NCBI GenBank assembly: GCA_900766915.1
Contig: CAAFXE010000118.1
Location: 1 to 29,441, forward strand
From: Lachnospiraceae bacterium
Lineage (GTDB): Bacteria; Bacillota; Clostridia; Lachnospirales; Lachnospiraceae
Direction of reading: 5' to 3'
DNA length: 29,441 nucleotides
Shown: piece by piece, positions 1 to 7,311 of the stretch
How positions within the stretch are numbered: position 1 is the stretch's first letter
How the letters are laid out: every line of letters starts with the position of its first letter
Notes under the pieces: generated by a model
Told to the model about the DNA's origin: nothing
Database searches by the model: none
The model's input: the letters and a program-made list of their open reading frames with translations, nothing else
Program-made: the position numbers and the translations under genes

Positions 1-318
1 AAGTTCATTTGCAACATTTCCTTCATAACCATCTTGAACACCTTTTGCTGCTACATGTGCAACATCAATGCTTGTAATCTTATTTCCAGTTTTATTAATA
101 GTAATGTCTCCATTTGATGCAGATTCTGACAGATATGAAGCTTGAGCTTCAGCATAAGCAGCTCTTAGATTTGCAACAGTAACCGCATCTCTACTCTTCT
201 CCAACTGGCTAGTGAAAATCGGGATTGAAATAGCAACCAACACCGCAATAATAGCTACTACGATTAATAATTCAGCAAGGGTAAAACCTTTCTGATCTTT
301 TTTGAATAACTTTTTCAT
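1..318 (-). CDS. Type IV pilin (prepilin), 3' end outside window
   Basis: The minus-strand reading frame starts with ATG at 316-318 and stays open to base 1, giving 106 residues with no stop, so the C-terminus lies off the left edge. The N-terminus has a short charged leader with two Lys-Lys pairs, then the prepilin peptidase site Lys-Gly^Phe-Thr-Leu-Ala-Glu, with Glu at +5 of the mature protein. About 20 hydrophobic residues follow and form the N-terminal helix that packs in the pilus core. After it comes a short polar alpha-helical stretch rich in Ala and Glu, as in major pilins. A good ribosome site (AAAGGATG) lies about 7 bases upstream. It is the last visible gene of the pilB-pilT-pilC-pilin series, so it is probably a structural pilin of this machine. 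Major versus minor pilin cannot be decided from the fragment. Confidence 0.93.
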   Translation of the reverse strand, partial: MKKLFKKDQKGFTLAELLIVVAIIAVLVAISIPIFTSQLEKSRDAVTVANLRAAYAEAQASYLSESASNGDITINKTGNKITSIDVAHVAAKGVQDGYEGNVANEL

Positions 319-431
319 TGGTTATCATCCTTTCATGTTATGTATTTTAGAATCTCTCACGAAATTCTTTATATATTTTCAGCCCCAATCCGGGTGTCGA
401 GGCGGAAAAACGAATGTGTCCCGGCATCCTT

Positions 432-1646
432 TTACATGACGCCATACATTTCAAACATTGCCATGTAAATGGCAATAACGATAAATCCGGCAACACCTGC
501 GATAAATACCAGAACCGTTGGTTCCAGTTTGTTTAAAGCGTTGGTCATTGCCATTTCAAGCTCTGCATCATAGTAGGCAGCGATGGTGTTTAGCGTATCT
601 TCCAGTTCACCGGTCTCCTCTCCTACTGCCACCATATCATTTAAGATATCCGGCATGCAGCCTGTCTCTCTCATACTGGCACCAAGTCCGTGACCCTCTG
701 CCAGACGTCCGGAAACCTTTCCGATTTCCTGACTGATATAATAATTATCCAGCACATTGGCTGTGATGGAAATCGCTTTGGTAAGGGGCAAACCTGCGGA
801 CAGCATGGTTGTCATAGTGTTGGCAAACTGGCTGGCGGCATTTAACTGATTGATGTTTCCCAGCACGGGAAGCTTTAATCCCAGCTTTGCCAGTCTCAGT
901 CTTCCATCCTCGGTATTGCCATACAATTTAAAGGCTATGACGCCAACGGCGGCAACGATTGCCAGATAGATGGTATATTTCCGGAAGAAACCGGATATAG
1001 CGATCAGCATCCGTGTCATCAGCGGAAGCTCTGCTCCATAGCTTTCAAAAATACTGGTAAAGGTCGGTACTACCTTAACCATCAAAACGATCACGACCAC
1101 GATAGCGATCACAATGACAAAAATCGGATAGGACATGGCACTTTTTACCTTGCCCCGGATTTTTGTCTGTCTGTCATAATGTTTATACATGGTATCAAAG
1201 GATTTGTCAACATTTCCGGACTCTTCGCCTGCCCGGACAGTTTCCACAAAGGTAGGTGGAAGAAGCTTATCTCCCCGTTCCGCAAAGCTGGCTGCCAATG
1301 TTCGGCCTGATTCCACGTCATCTGAAACCTGCTTTAACATTTTCTTCAGGGGCTTGTCCGTTGTTTTATCTGCAATGAGCTGTGTGGTACGGGCAATGGG
1401 AATTCCTGCTTTTAATATGATGGCAAACTGGCTGCACATCACGGTGAATGCTTTGTCATTGAGCTTATTTCCACCGATCTCCATGTTCAGGATTCCCTGC
1501 TTATTTTCCTTTACCTCGGTAAGCTTCAGTACAATATTACAGTTTTGCTTGATTCGGTCTACGGCATCAAACTCATTAAAGCCTTCCACGATACCGCTGA
1601 CCTTTGCGCCATCCTTGGAAATGGCGGTATATTTATAAGTAACCAG
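432..1646 (-). CDS. pilC: Type IV pilus inner-membrane platform protein PilC (GspF family)
   Basis: PilC is the polytopic membrane platform on which the PilB and PilT motors act. Two T2SSF domains are visible, each with a cytoplasmic helical bundle followed by hydrophobic segments: the first ends near 'SAMSYPIFVIVIAIVVV' and the second ends at the C-terminal hydrophobic stretch. Typical motifs are present, including Gly-Glu-Glu-Ser-Gly and Gly-Glu-Glu-Thr-Gly. The first common start codon in frame is GTG at 1587-1589, but the frame stays open upstream and encodes VTYKYTAISKDGAKVSGIV, which is the conserved PilC N-terminus. The only plausible initiator for it is CTG at 1644-1646, nine bases after a strong GAGGGGAG site at 1656-1663. 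I chose that start (404 aa). pilT ends 28 bases upstream, so the genes are co-transcribed. Function is sure; the start is an inference. Confidence 0.93.
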   Translation of the reverse strand: MVTYKYTAISKDGAKVSGIVEGFNEFDAVDRIKQNCNIVLKLTEVKENKQGILNMEIGGNKLNDKAFTVMCSQFAIILKAGIPIARTTQLIADKTTDKPLKKMLKQVSDDVESGRTLAASFAERGDKLLPPTFVETVRAGEESGNVDKSFDTMYKHYDRQTKIRGKVKSAMSYPIFVIVIAIVVVIVLMVKVVPTFTSIFESYGAELPLMTRMLIAISGFFRKYTIYLAIVAAVGVIAFKLYGNTEDGRLRLAKLGLKLPVLGNINQLNAASQFANTMTTMLSAGLPLTKAISITANVLDNYYISQEIGKVSGRLAEGHGLGASMRETGCMPDILNDMVAVGEETGELEDTLNTIAAYYDAELEMAMTNALNKLEPTVLVFIAGVAGFIVIAIYMAMFEMYGVM

Positions 1647-1674
1647 AGTCTTTCACTCCCCTCATCTGTATCTT

Positions 1675-2718
1675 CTACAGTCTTTTCTTGATATTTGCAG
1701 GATCATGGGCATAATGCTTTGCCACATCCATGGAAATTACTCCCTGCGTTACAAGCTTCACCAATGCCTGATCCATGGTCTGTCCTCCAATGGCTGAGCT
1801 TGTAGCCACAGCATTGGCAATCTGGGGTGTATTTCCTGCCCGGATCAGATTTCTGATGGCATCAGTCACTACCATGAGTTCACATGCCAGCACACGACCG
1901 CCGCCCTTTTTGGGAACCAGCTGCTGAGTCAGAACTGCCACCAGACACATGGAAAGCTGGAGACGGATCTGGGTCTGCATGCCTTCCGGGAATACCTGTA
2001 CGATTCGGTCAATGGAATCAGACGCACTTCCTGTATGAAGGGTACCAAATACCAGATGTCCTGTCTCTGCTGCGGTAATAGCTGTTTCTATGGTATCACG
2101 GTCACGCATTTCACCAATGAGGATCACATTGGGATCCTCACGAAGGCTGGCACGAAGGCCTGCGGAAAAGCTTGCCGTGTCTTTTCCAACTTCTCTTTGA
2201 TTGATAGCACAAAGATCAGGTTTGTAAATATATTCTACAGGATCTTCCAGTGTCACGATATGGGCTTTCTGGGTATGGTTGATGGAGTCCATAAGTGCTG
2301 CCAATGTGGTAGATTTACCACTTCCTGTCTCACCGGTAACTAGTACAATTCCTTTGTGAAGCTCGGTAAGTCCGTAAACTGCCGGCGGCAAGCCTAAGTT
2401 TTCCAGCTTCGGGATTTCTTCTCTTAACAGACGAAGCGCCACACTGGGTACTCCCTGCTGTTTAAAGATATGAATACGGCAGCGGTTTTCGGCATAGGTT
2501 CCAGCCATATCAAGCTCTCCTACTCGTTCCACTTCGCTGTAGGAATCTCCGGCCAGCCATTTGGATAATTCCACACAGTCCTGTGCACTCAAAGGCTCCT
2601 CAGTCATATTTTCCAGTTTTCCATCCTTACGATATTTCGGTGGTACACCGCAAATGATATGGATATCGGATGCTCCGTCTCTTTTGGCCATGGCAACCAT
2701 TTCTTCTATTGTCATCAT
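1675..2718 (-). CDS. pilT: Type IV pilus retraction ATPase PilT
   Basis: Hexameric cytoplasmic ATPase that drives pilus disassembly and twitching. The N-terminal PAS-like domain begins with the PilT-typical 'KRDGASDIHI' (residues 13-21). The ATPase core shows a Walker A (GETGSGKST, residues 129-137), the Asp box 'LEDPVEYI', a Walker B region with 'LIGEMRDRDT', and the His box 'GHLVFGTLHT'. The 347-residue length is normal for PilT, and the long N-terminal region and tetracysteine motif of PilB are absent. AGAGGA lies 8 bases before the ATG-ATG start; either ATG is possible. The gene starts 13 bases after pilB ends. A dedicated retraction motor suggests dynamic pili (twitching, surface sensing or DNA uptake) rather than static fibres. 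Confidence 0.95.
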   Translation of the reverse strand: MMTIEEMVAMAKRDGASDIHIICGVPPKYRKDGKLENMTEEPLSAQDCVELSKWLAGDSYSEVERVGELDMAGTYAENRCRIHIFKQQGVPSVALRLLREEIPKLENLGLPPAVYGLTELHKGIVLVTGETGSGKSTTLAALMDSINHTQKAHIVTLEDPVEYIYKPDLCAINQREVGKDTASFSAGLRASLREDPNVILIGEMRDRDTIETAITAAETGHLVFGTLHTGSASDSIDRIVQVFPEGMQTQIRLQLSMCLVAVLTQQLVPKKGGGRVLACELMVVTDAIRNLIRAGNTPQIANAVATSSAIGGQTMDQALVKLVTQGVISMDVAKHYAHDPANIKKRL

Positions 2719-2731
2719 CTTACGATTCCTC

Positions 2732-4441
2732 TCAATCCTCTTCGTTGACTACACGCATCACTTCTTCACTGGTAGTGATTCCCTCCAGTACCAGACGGAC
2801 TGCATTTTTATGTAAGGATACAAATCCCGAATCCTCTGACTGAAGTTCTTTTTCAATCACGGAACGGCTCTGTCTGTCTGCGATCAATGCCCGTACCTTC
2901 CGGTTAATTGGAAGAATTTCAAATACAGCAATTCGTCCGCGATAACCGGTGTTAAAGCAGTTGGGACATCCTTTTCCTCTAAAAAACTTGAGTCCTTCTT
3001 CATATTTCATGCCAAGATCATCTAACTCTTCCGGGGATGGAGTGTAAGCCTGCTTACACTGAGGGCAGATTCTACGAACAAGACGCTGGGAAATAACCCC
3101 TTTTAACGCACTGGAGATCAGATACGGTTCAACTCCAATGTCCTGAAGTCGCTCAATGGTTCCGACTGCATCATTGGTATGAATTGTTGAAAGTACCACG
3201 TGTCCTGTGATCGCAGCACGCATGGCAATATCTGCTGTCTCACCGTCACGGATCTCTCCTACAGCAATGATATCCGGGTCCTGACGAAGAATGGAACGCA
3301 GACCGCTGGCAAAGGTCATACCTGTCTTATCATTGATCTGTACCTGATTGGCGCCATCCATATGATATTCCACCGGGTCTTCCAATGTTACGAGGTTCAC
3401 GTCCGGTGTATTGAGCTCGTCGATCATGGTATACATGGTGGTGGATTTACCACTTCCGGTAGGACCTACGATCAATACGACTCCACTATGGCAATGAATG
3501 ATCTTTTCATATTTTTCTAAATCTTTTCCTGTCAGACCGATGGCATCCTTACTGATGCGTCCACCGGATTTATCTAAAAGTCGGGTTACTACCTTCTCCC
3601 CATAAACTGTCGGAAGGGTAGAAACTCGAAGGTCGATATCCTTGTCCTTGATCCGCACATTGAAACGTCCATCCTGTGGAATACGACGCTCTGAAATGTC
3701 CAGACCACTCATGATCTTCAAACGTGAAATCACGGATCCCTGCAGGTTTTTGGGAACGGTCAGAATTTCCCGCATCATACCGTCAATACGCATGCGGACA
3801 CGAAGCTGGGATTCCTGCGGTTCCAAATGAATATCACTGGCACGCTCTGTAATGGCACGCTCAATGATGGAGTTTACCAGTCGGATGGTTGGTGCACTGT
3901 CAATGGCATCCTCGCCCAGCTGGTTAGACACAAATGCAGTATCCGGTACAGACTGTGTATCACCGATTGCTGCCGCTTCCCTCTTCATATCCTCGATGGC
4001 TTTGGCTGCACCTTCATTTCCATACAAAATCTGGATGGAATGCTCTACTGCTGATGCGGTAGCTACCATAGGAATGATCTTCTTACGGACTGCTTTTCTT
4101 ACATCCTCGATGGCATAAAAGTTCATCGGGTCGCTCATAGCAAGGTAAAGCTCATCCTTTACGGATTTCACCGGTACAACCTGATATTGTTTTGCAAGAT
4201 TCTTTGGTACCGCTCTTGCAAGCTCTGTCGGTATATTGATCTTTGTTAAATCTATAAACTCAATACCCAGCTGCATCTGTAAAGCTTCGATGAGCTGATT
4301 TTCTGTAATGATCCCATTATCAATGAGCACCTTACCCAAACGGTCCTTGGTGCCTTTTTGCAGGTTCAGACCCAACTCCAGCTGCTCATTTGTAATTGTT
4401 CCTGCCGCGATCAGCAGTTCTCCTAATCGTCTATAAACCAT
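2732..4441 (-). CDS. pilB: Type IV pilus assembly ATPase PilB with c-di-GMP-type MshEN domain
   Basis: Motor for pilus extension, GspE/PulE family, 569 residues. The N-terminus has two consecutive MshEN motifs, residues 5-28 and 34-57, each with Arg-Leu-Gly at the start, a central Gly, spaced Leu residues and a final Gln. They are separated by exactly five residues, which matches the c-di-GMP-binding arrangement known for MshE-type ATPases. The ATPase core has Walker A GPTGSGKST, the Asp box 'LEDPVEYH', Walker B region 'IIAVGEIRD' and the His box 'GHVVLSTIHT'. Near the C-terminus a zinc-binding tetracysteine (CPQC ... CPNC) is intact. It is the first gene of the pilus operon, with its own near-consensus promoter 60 bases upstream; the ribosome site (GAAAGG) is modest. 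Ligand binding is inferred from the motif, not shown. Confidence 0.95.
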   Translation of the reverse strand: MVYRRLGELLIAAGTITNEQLELGLNLQKGTKDRLGKVLIDNGIITENQLIEALQMQLGIEFIDLTKINIPTELARAVPKNLAKQYQVVPVKSVKDELYLAMSDPMNFYAIEDVRKAVRKKIIPMVATASAVEHSIQILYGNEGAAKAIEDMKREAAAIGDTQSVPDTAFVSNQLGEDAIDSAPTIRLVNSIIERAITERASDIHLEPQESQLRVRMRIDGMMREILTVPKNLQGSVISRLKIMSGLDISERRIPQDGRFNVRIKDKDIDLRVSTLPTVYGEKVVTRLLDKSGGRISKDAIGLTGKDLEKYEKIIHCHSGVVLIVGPTGSGKSTTMYTMIDELNTPDVNLVTLEDPVEYHMDGANQVQINDKTGMTFASGLRSILRQDPDIIAVGEIRDGETADIAMRAAITGHVVLSTIHTNDAVGTIERLQDIGVEPYLISSALKGVISQRLVRRICPQCKQAYTPSPEELDDLGMKYEEGLKFFRGKGCPNCFNTGYRGRIAVFEILPINRKVRALIADRQSRSVIEKELQSEDSGFVSLHKNAVRLVLEGITTSEEVMRVVNEED

Positions 4442-4501
4442 GGCAATGCCTTTCTATATGACACTTATCATCAGTATTGCTTTTACATTTACATACGGTT
4501 C

Positions 4502-4530
4502 AGTATACTTTACCAACACAATTCTGTCAA
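4502..4530 (-). promoter_or_regulatory. Sigma-A promoter of the pilus operon
   Basis: Read on the minus strand, TTGACA (4525-4530) is followed by a 17-base spacer and TATACT (4502-4507). This is a near-perfect housekeeping promoter placed about 60 bases upstream of the pilB start. A second TTGACA-like hexamer at 4562-4567 lacks a convincing -10 partner. The promoter implies basal transcription of pilB-pilT-pilC by the vegetative sigma factor. Confidence 0.8.
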
Positions 4531-4607
4531 TATTCAACAACTTTTATGCACTTTTTCAAGTTGTCAAATACATTTTTTACAAAGAAAAACATCTGATTAA
4601 AAGGCGC

Positions 4608-4635
4608 AAAAAGGGTGGGATTTCTCCCACCCTTT
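4608..4635 (-). terminator. Rho-independent terminator of the NifU-like/GGGtGRT operon
   Basis: On the minus strand an 11-bp perfect stem (arms 4625-4635 and 4610-4620) with a four-base loop is followed by a run of T (4608-4612). It starts 24 bases after the GGGtGRT stop codon and separates that operon from the pilus promoter. Confidence 0.9.
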
Positions 4636-4659
4636 CAATATACAAATGGTATAAAATTC

Positions 4660-5670
4660 TTAGAACTTACCAGCGTCTGCTGCTTCCTGGATAGAAACTG
4701 CAACTGCTACAGTCATACCAACCATTGGGTTGTTACCTGCACCGATGAGACCCATCATTTCTACGTGAGCCGGTACAGAGGAAGAACCTGCGAACTGAGC
4801 ATCAGAGTGCATACGTCCCATAGTATCTGTCATACCGTAGGAAGCCGGACCTGCTGCCATGTTGTCCGGGTGAAGTGTACGTCCTGTACCACCGCCTGAA
4901 GCAACTGAGAAGTATTTCTTGCCCTGTTCGATACATTCTTTTTTGTATGTACCTGCAACCGGGTGCTGGAATCTTGTTGGGTTTGTAGAGTTACCTGTGA
5001 TAGATACGTCTACGCCTTCTTTGTGCATGATTGCAACGCCTTCGCAAACATCGTTTGCACCATAGCAGTTAACTTTTGCACGAAGTCCTTCAGAGTAAGA
5101 TTTTCTGTAAACTTCTTTTACAGTGTTTGTGTATGGATCATATTCTGTTTCAACAAATGTGAATCCGTTGATACGGGAGATGATCTGAGCAGCGTCTTTT
5201 CCAAGACCGTTTAAGATAACGCGTAATGGTTTTTTACGAACTTTGTTAGCTTTTTCAGCGATACCGATGGCACCTTCAGCTGCTGCGAAGGATTCGTGAC
5301 CTGCTAAGAATGCGAAACATTCTGTTTCTTCTTCCAGTAACATTTTTCCTAAGTTACCATGTCCAAGACCTACTTTACGTGTGTCTGCTACGGAACCCGG
5401 GATACAGAAAGCCTGAAGACCTTCACCGATTGCTGCTGCTGCATCTGCTGCACGTCTGCAATCTTTTTTAATAGCGATTGCTGCACCTACGATATAAGCC
5501 CAGCAAGCGTTTTCGAAACAGATTGGCTGGATAGCTTTAACCTGAGCGTATACATCCAGTCCTGCATCTTTTGTAATTTTTTCAGCTTCTTCGATGGAAG
5601 CAATGCCATAGCTGTTTAATACAGCATTAATCTGCGCAATACGTCTTTCATAAGATTCAAATAAAGCCAT
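4660..5670 (-). CDS. GGGtGRT family protein, function unknown
   Basis: A 336-residue protein of the family named after its invariant motif, seen here as Ser-Gly-Gly-Gly-Thr-Gly-Arg-Thr near residue 266 and followed by a His-Pro-Asp and a Gly/Ser/Ala-rich stretch. It has no signal peptide; the C-terminal 'GLIGAGNNPMVGMTVAVAVS' is Gly-rich and mildly hydrophobic. Several Cys and His residues (for example in 'FCIPGS', 'NCYGANDVCEG') could bind metal, but no standard cofactor motif is seen. Two ATGs are possible; I chose 5670 (MALFESYERR) because GGAGG sits 8 bases before it and only 2-3 bases before the ATG at 5676. It lies 18 bases after a NifU-like gene, an arrangement I know as common in Clostridia, so a role tied to Fe-S or another metal cluster is inferred. 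To my knowledge no biochemical function is established. Confidence 0.9.
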   Translation of the reverse strand: MALFESYERRIAQINAVLNSYGIASIEEAEKITKDAGLDVYAQVKAIQPICFENACWAYIVGAAIAIKKDCRRAADAAAAIGEGLQAFCIPGSVADTRKVGLGHGNLGKMLLEEETECFAFLAGHESFAAAEGAIGIAEKANKVRKKPLRVILNGLGKDAAQIISRINGFTFVETEYDPYTNTVKEVYRKSYSEGLRAKVNCYGANDVCEGVAIMHKEGVDVSITGNSTNPTRFQHPVAGTYKKECIEQGKKYFSVASGGGTGRTLHPDNMAAGPASYGMTDTMGRMHSDAQFAGSSSVPAHVEMMGLIGAGNNPMVGMTVAVAVSIQEAADAGKF

Positions 5671-5688
5671 TTTCATTACCTCCTTCTA

Positions 5689-6393
5689 TTATTTCACTTC
5701 TTTGTCTGTTCTTGGGTCGATGATCTTAACAGCATCTGCTACACGGCCGTACTGACCTGAAGCTTTTTCCCATGCAGTATTTGGGTCATCACCTTTTTTG
5801 ATGAAGTCTGTCATCTTTCCAAGGCTTACGAATTTGTAACCAATGATCTGGTTGTCTGCATCTAAAGCGATACCTGTAACATAACCTTCAGCCATTTCAA
5901 GGTAACGAGGACCTTTTGCTAATGTTCCGTACATTGTACCAACCTGAGAGCGAAGTCCTTTACCAAGGTCTTCCAGTCCTGCACCTACAGCAAGTCCATC
6001 TTCGGAGAATGCACTCTGGGAACGACCGTAAACGATCTGTAAGAATAATTCTCTCATAGCTGTGTTGATAGCATCACATACAAGGTCTGTATTTAAAGCT
6101 TCCATAACAGTTCTTCCCGGTAAGATTTCTGCTGCCATAGCTGCGGAATGAGTCATACCTGAACATCCGATGGTTTCTACTAAAGCTTCCTGAATAATAC
6201 CTTCTTTAACATTTAAGGTAAGCTTGCAGGCACCCTGCTGAGGAGCACACCAGCCGATACCATGTGTAAAGCCTGAGATATCTTTTACTTCTTTTGCTTT
6301 TACCCATTTTGCTTCTTCTGGGATTGGAGCACAGCCATGGTTAACACCCTGTGCTACTGGACACATTTCTTCTACTTCTCTAGAATAAATCAT
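5689..6393 (-). CDS. NifU/IscU-like iron-sulfur cluster scaffold protein
   Basis: A 234-residue cytoplasmic protein with an N-terminal extension followed by an IscU/NifU-N-like fold. Candidate cluster ligands are Cys49, Cys56, Cys77 (in Ile-Gly-Cys-Ser-Gly) and Cys106, with extra Cys11 and Cys21 in the extension. It is longer than IscU (about 130 residues) and extends about 100 residues past the last Cys, so it is not an ordinary Isc/Suf scaffold. No cysteine desulfurase or Suf gene is near. I placed the start at ATG 6393 because AAGGAGA lies 8 bases upstream; an in-frame extension to 6459 encodes an unlikely N-terminus and runs through the leader. It is first in an operon with the GGGtGRT gene. 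Family assignment is firm; the client is unknown. Confidence 0.88.
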   Translation of the reverse strand: MIYSREVEEMCPVAQGVNHGCAPIPEEAKWVKAKEVKDISGFTHGIGWCAPQQGACKLTLNVKEGIIQEALVETIGCSGMTHSAAMAAEILPGRTVMEALNTDLVCDAINTAMRELFLQIVYGRSQSAFSEDGLAVGAGLEDLGKGLRSQVGTMYGTLAKGPRYLEMAEGYVTGIALDADNQIIGYKFVSLGKMTDFIKKGDDPNTAWEKASGQYGRVADAVKIIDPRTDKEVK

Positions 6394-6483
6394 GTGAAAT
6401 AATCTCCTTTCAAAATATGATGATAAGATCTTTGGCAAGGATTCCAAAGAACCCCGCACCTATATTTATATTCTCATAAATTC

Positions 6484-6529
6484 GACATTTTGTCTACAGA
6501 ATTTTTGTCAATATGACAATGTTTTGTCA
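6484..6529. promoter_or_regulatory. Cluster of TGTCA/TGACA inverted repeats upstream of the NifU-like gene
   Basis: Two dyads lie in the intergenic space: GACA-N3-TGTC at 6484-6494 and TTGTCA-N3-TGACAA at 6505-6519, with a third TTGTCA half-site at 6524-6529. An AT-rich -10-like stretch (6461-6470) lies between them and the gene. The spacing fits an operator or activator region for the scaffold/GGGtGRT operon. The regulator is not identified; a Crp/Fnr-type or Rrf2-type factor is possible. Confidence 0.5.
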
Positions 6530-6552
6530 AGGCCATATCTTCCTAACCTATG

Positions 6553-6578
6553 AAAAACAACAGCTTTTCCAAGCCTGT
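6553..6578 (-). terminator. Probable terminator after the TraX-family gene
   Basis: On the minus strand a 7-bp stem with one bulged base (arms 6571-6578 and 6560-6566, four-base loop) is followed by TGTTTTT. It lies just downstream of the stop at 6586 and is weaker than the other terminators in the window. Confidence 0.55.
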
Positions 6579-6585
6579 CTTTTTT

Positions 6586-7311
6586 CTAAATAATGACCGT
6601 AAAGGAAATAAATTGTGACAGGATCATCACAATATATGGCTTCAAAAACACCAGCAAAAGCAGATGAACCGGGTAAAACAGATAGAAAAACTGTTTATTT
6701 CCGTGACCTTTCTCACCATTATAAAGTAAGATCAGTAAGAATCCAAAAACAGCCCATATCTCCAGCCTGCTCTGTAAAAGCAGCACGATGAGACCCGCCA
6801 TACACATTTTCAGAGGTTCCTTACGAAAATAAAACATGGCGAATATCGTAAGGACACCGTAAATCGAATAATCCGTATGGAAAATGTAGGGCACAAAAAA
6901 ACATGCCAGAAGTCCCACCGTCTTTTGAAAGCCTCCCATCAGTGGATCTGTATAGACCATCAGTGCTGCCAGACCAAATGCCAGGGTCCAGAACACATTC
7001 TGATAACTCATGCTGAAAATGGAGCTTCGAAATGCCAGATCAAACGGAATCTCCGAAATCAGCGCAAAAAGGATCAATCTCTTTAGGTATTCCCGTGCAT
7101 TCCTGGTATGGCAGAAGCCTTCCACGATCCCGAAGCAAAAAATCGGGAAAGCAATACGGCCGATTCCACGCATCACCCGGTCGATCATATAAAAATTACC
7201 GCTAAGACCCACGCCGCGCTCCAGCATGATACAGGCCGCATGGTCAATAAACATACAGATGATGGCGATGGTCTTTAGCTGGCTCATATTCAATGACAGT
7301 TTTTTATTCAT
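6586..7311 (-). CDS. TraX-family polytopic membrane protein
   Basis: A 241-residue integral membrane protein with about eight hydrophobic segments. The N-terminal 'LKTIAIICMFIDHAA' is typical of TraX, with the conserved Asp-His in the first segment; 'GRIAFPIFCFGIVEGF' and 'EIPFDLAF' also match the family. F-plasmid TraX acetylates pilin, but chromosomal Firmicute members occur without any conjugation genes, as here, so the substrate is unknown and an acyltransferase role is inference. The start at 7311 overlaps the end of the upstream hexapeptide gene by 8 bases (ATG within the last codons), suggesting translational coupling. A longer frame to 7362 would lie wholly inside that gene and lacks the TraX N-terminus. 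Confidence 0.85.
   Translation of the reverse strand: MNKKLSLNMSQLKTIAIICMFIDHAACIMLERGVGLSGNFYMIDRVMRGIGRIAFPIFCFGIVEGFCHTRNAREYLKRLILFALISEIPFDLAFRSSIFSMSYQNVFWTLAFGLAALMVYTDPLMGGFQKTVGLLACFFVPYIFHTDYSIYGVLTIFAMFYFRKEPLKMCMAGLIVLLLQSRLEIWAVFGFLLILLYNGEKGHGNKQFFYLFYPVHLLLLVFLKPYIVMILSQFISFTVII

Noticed and set aside
4440..4694. Plus-strand frame in the gap between pilB and the GGGtGRT gene
   Set aside because: It crosses the pilB promoter and the minus-strand terminator and shows no protein-like pattern.
6586..7311. TraX similarity as a sign of a conjugative element
   Set aside because: There are no relaxase, mating-pore or integrase genes in the window; chromosomal TraX-family proteins are common in Firmicutes.
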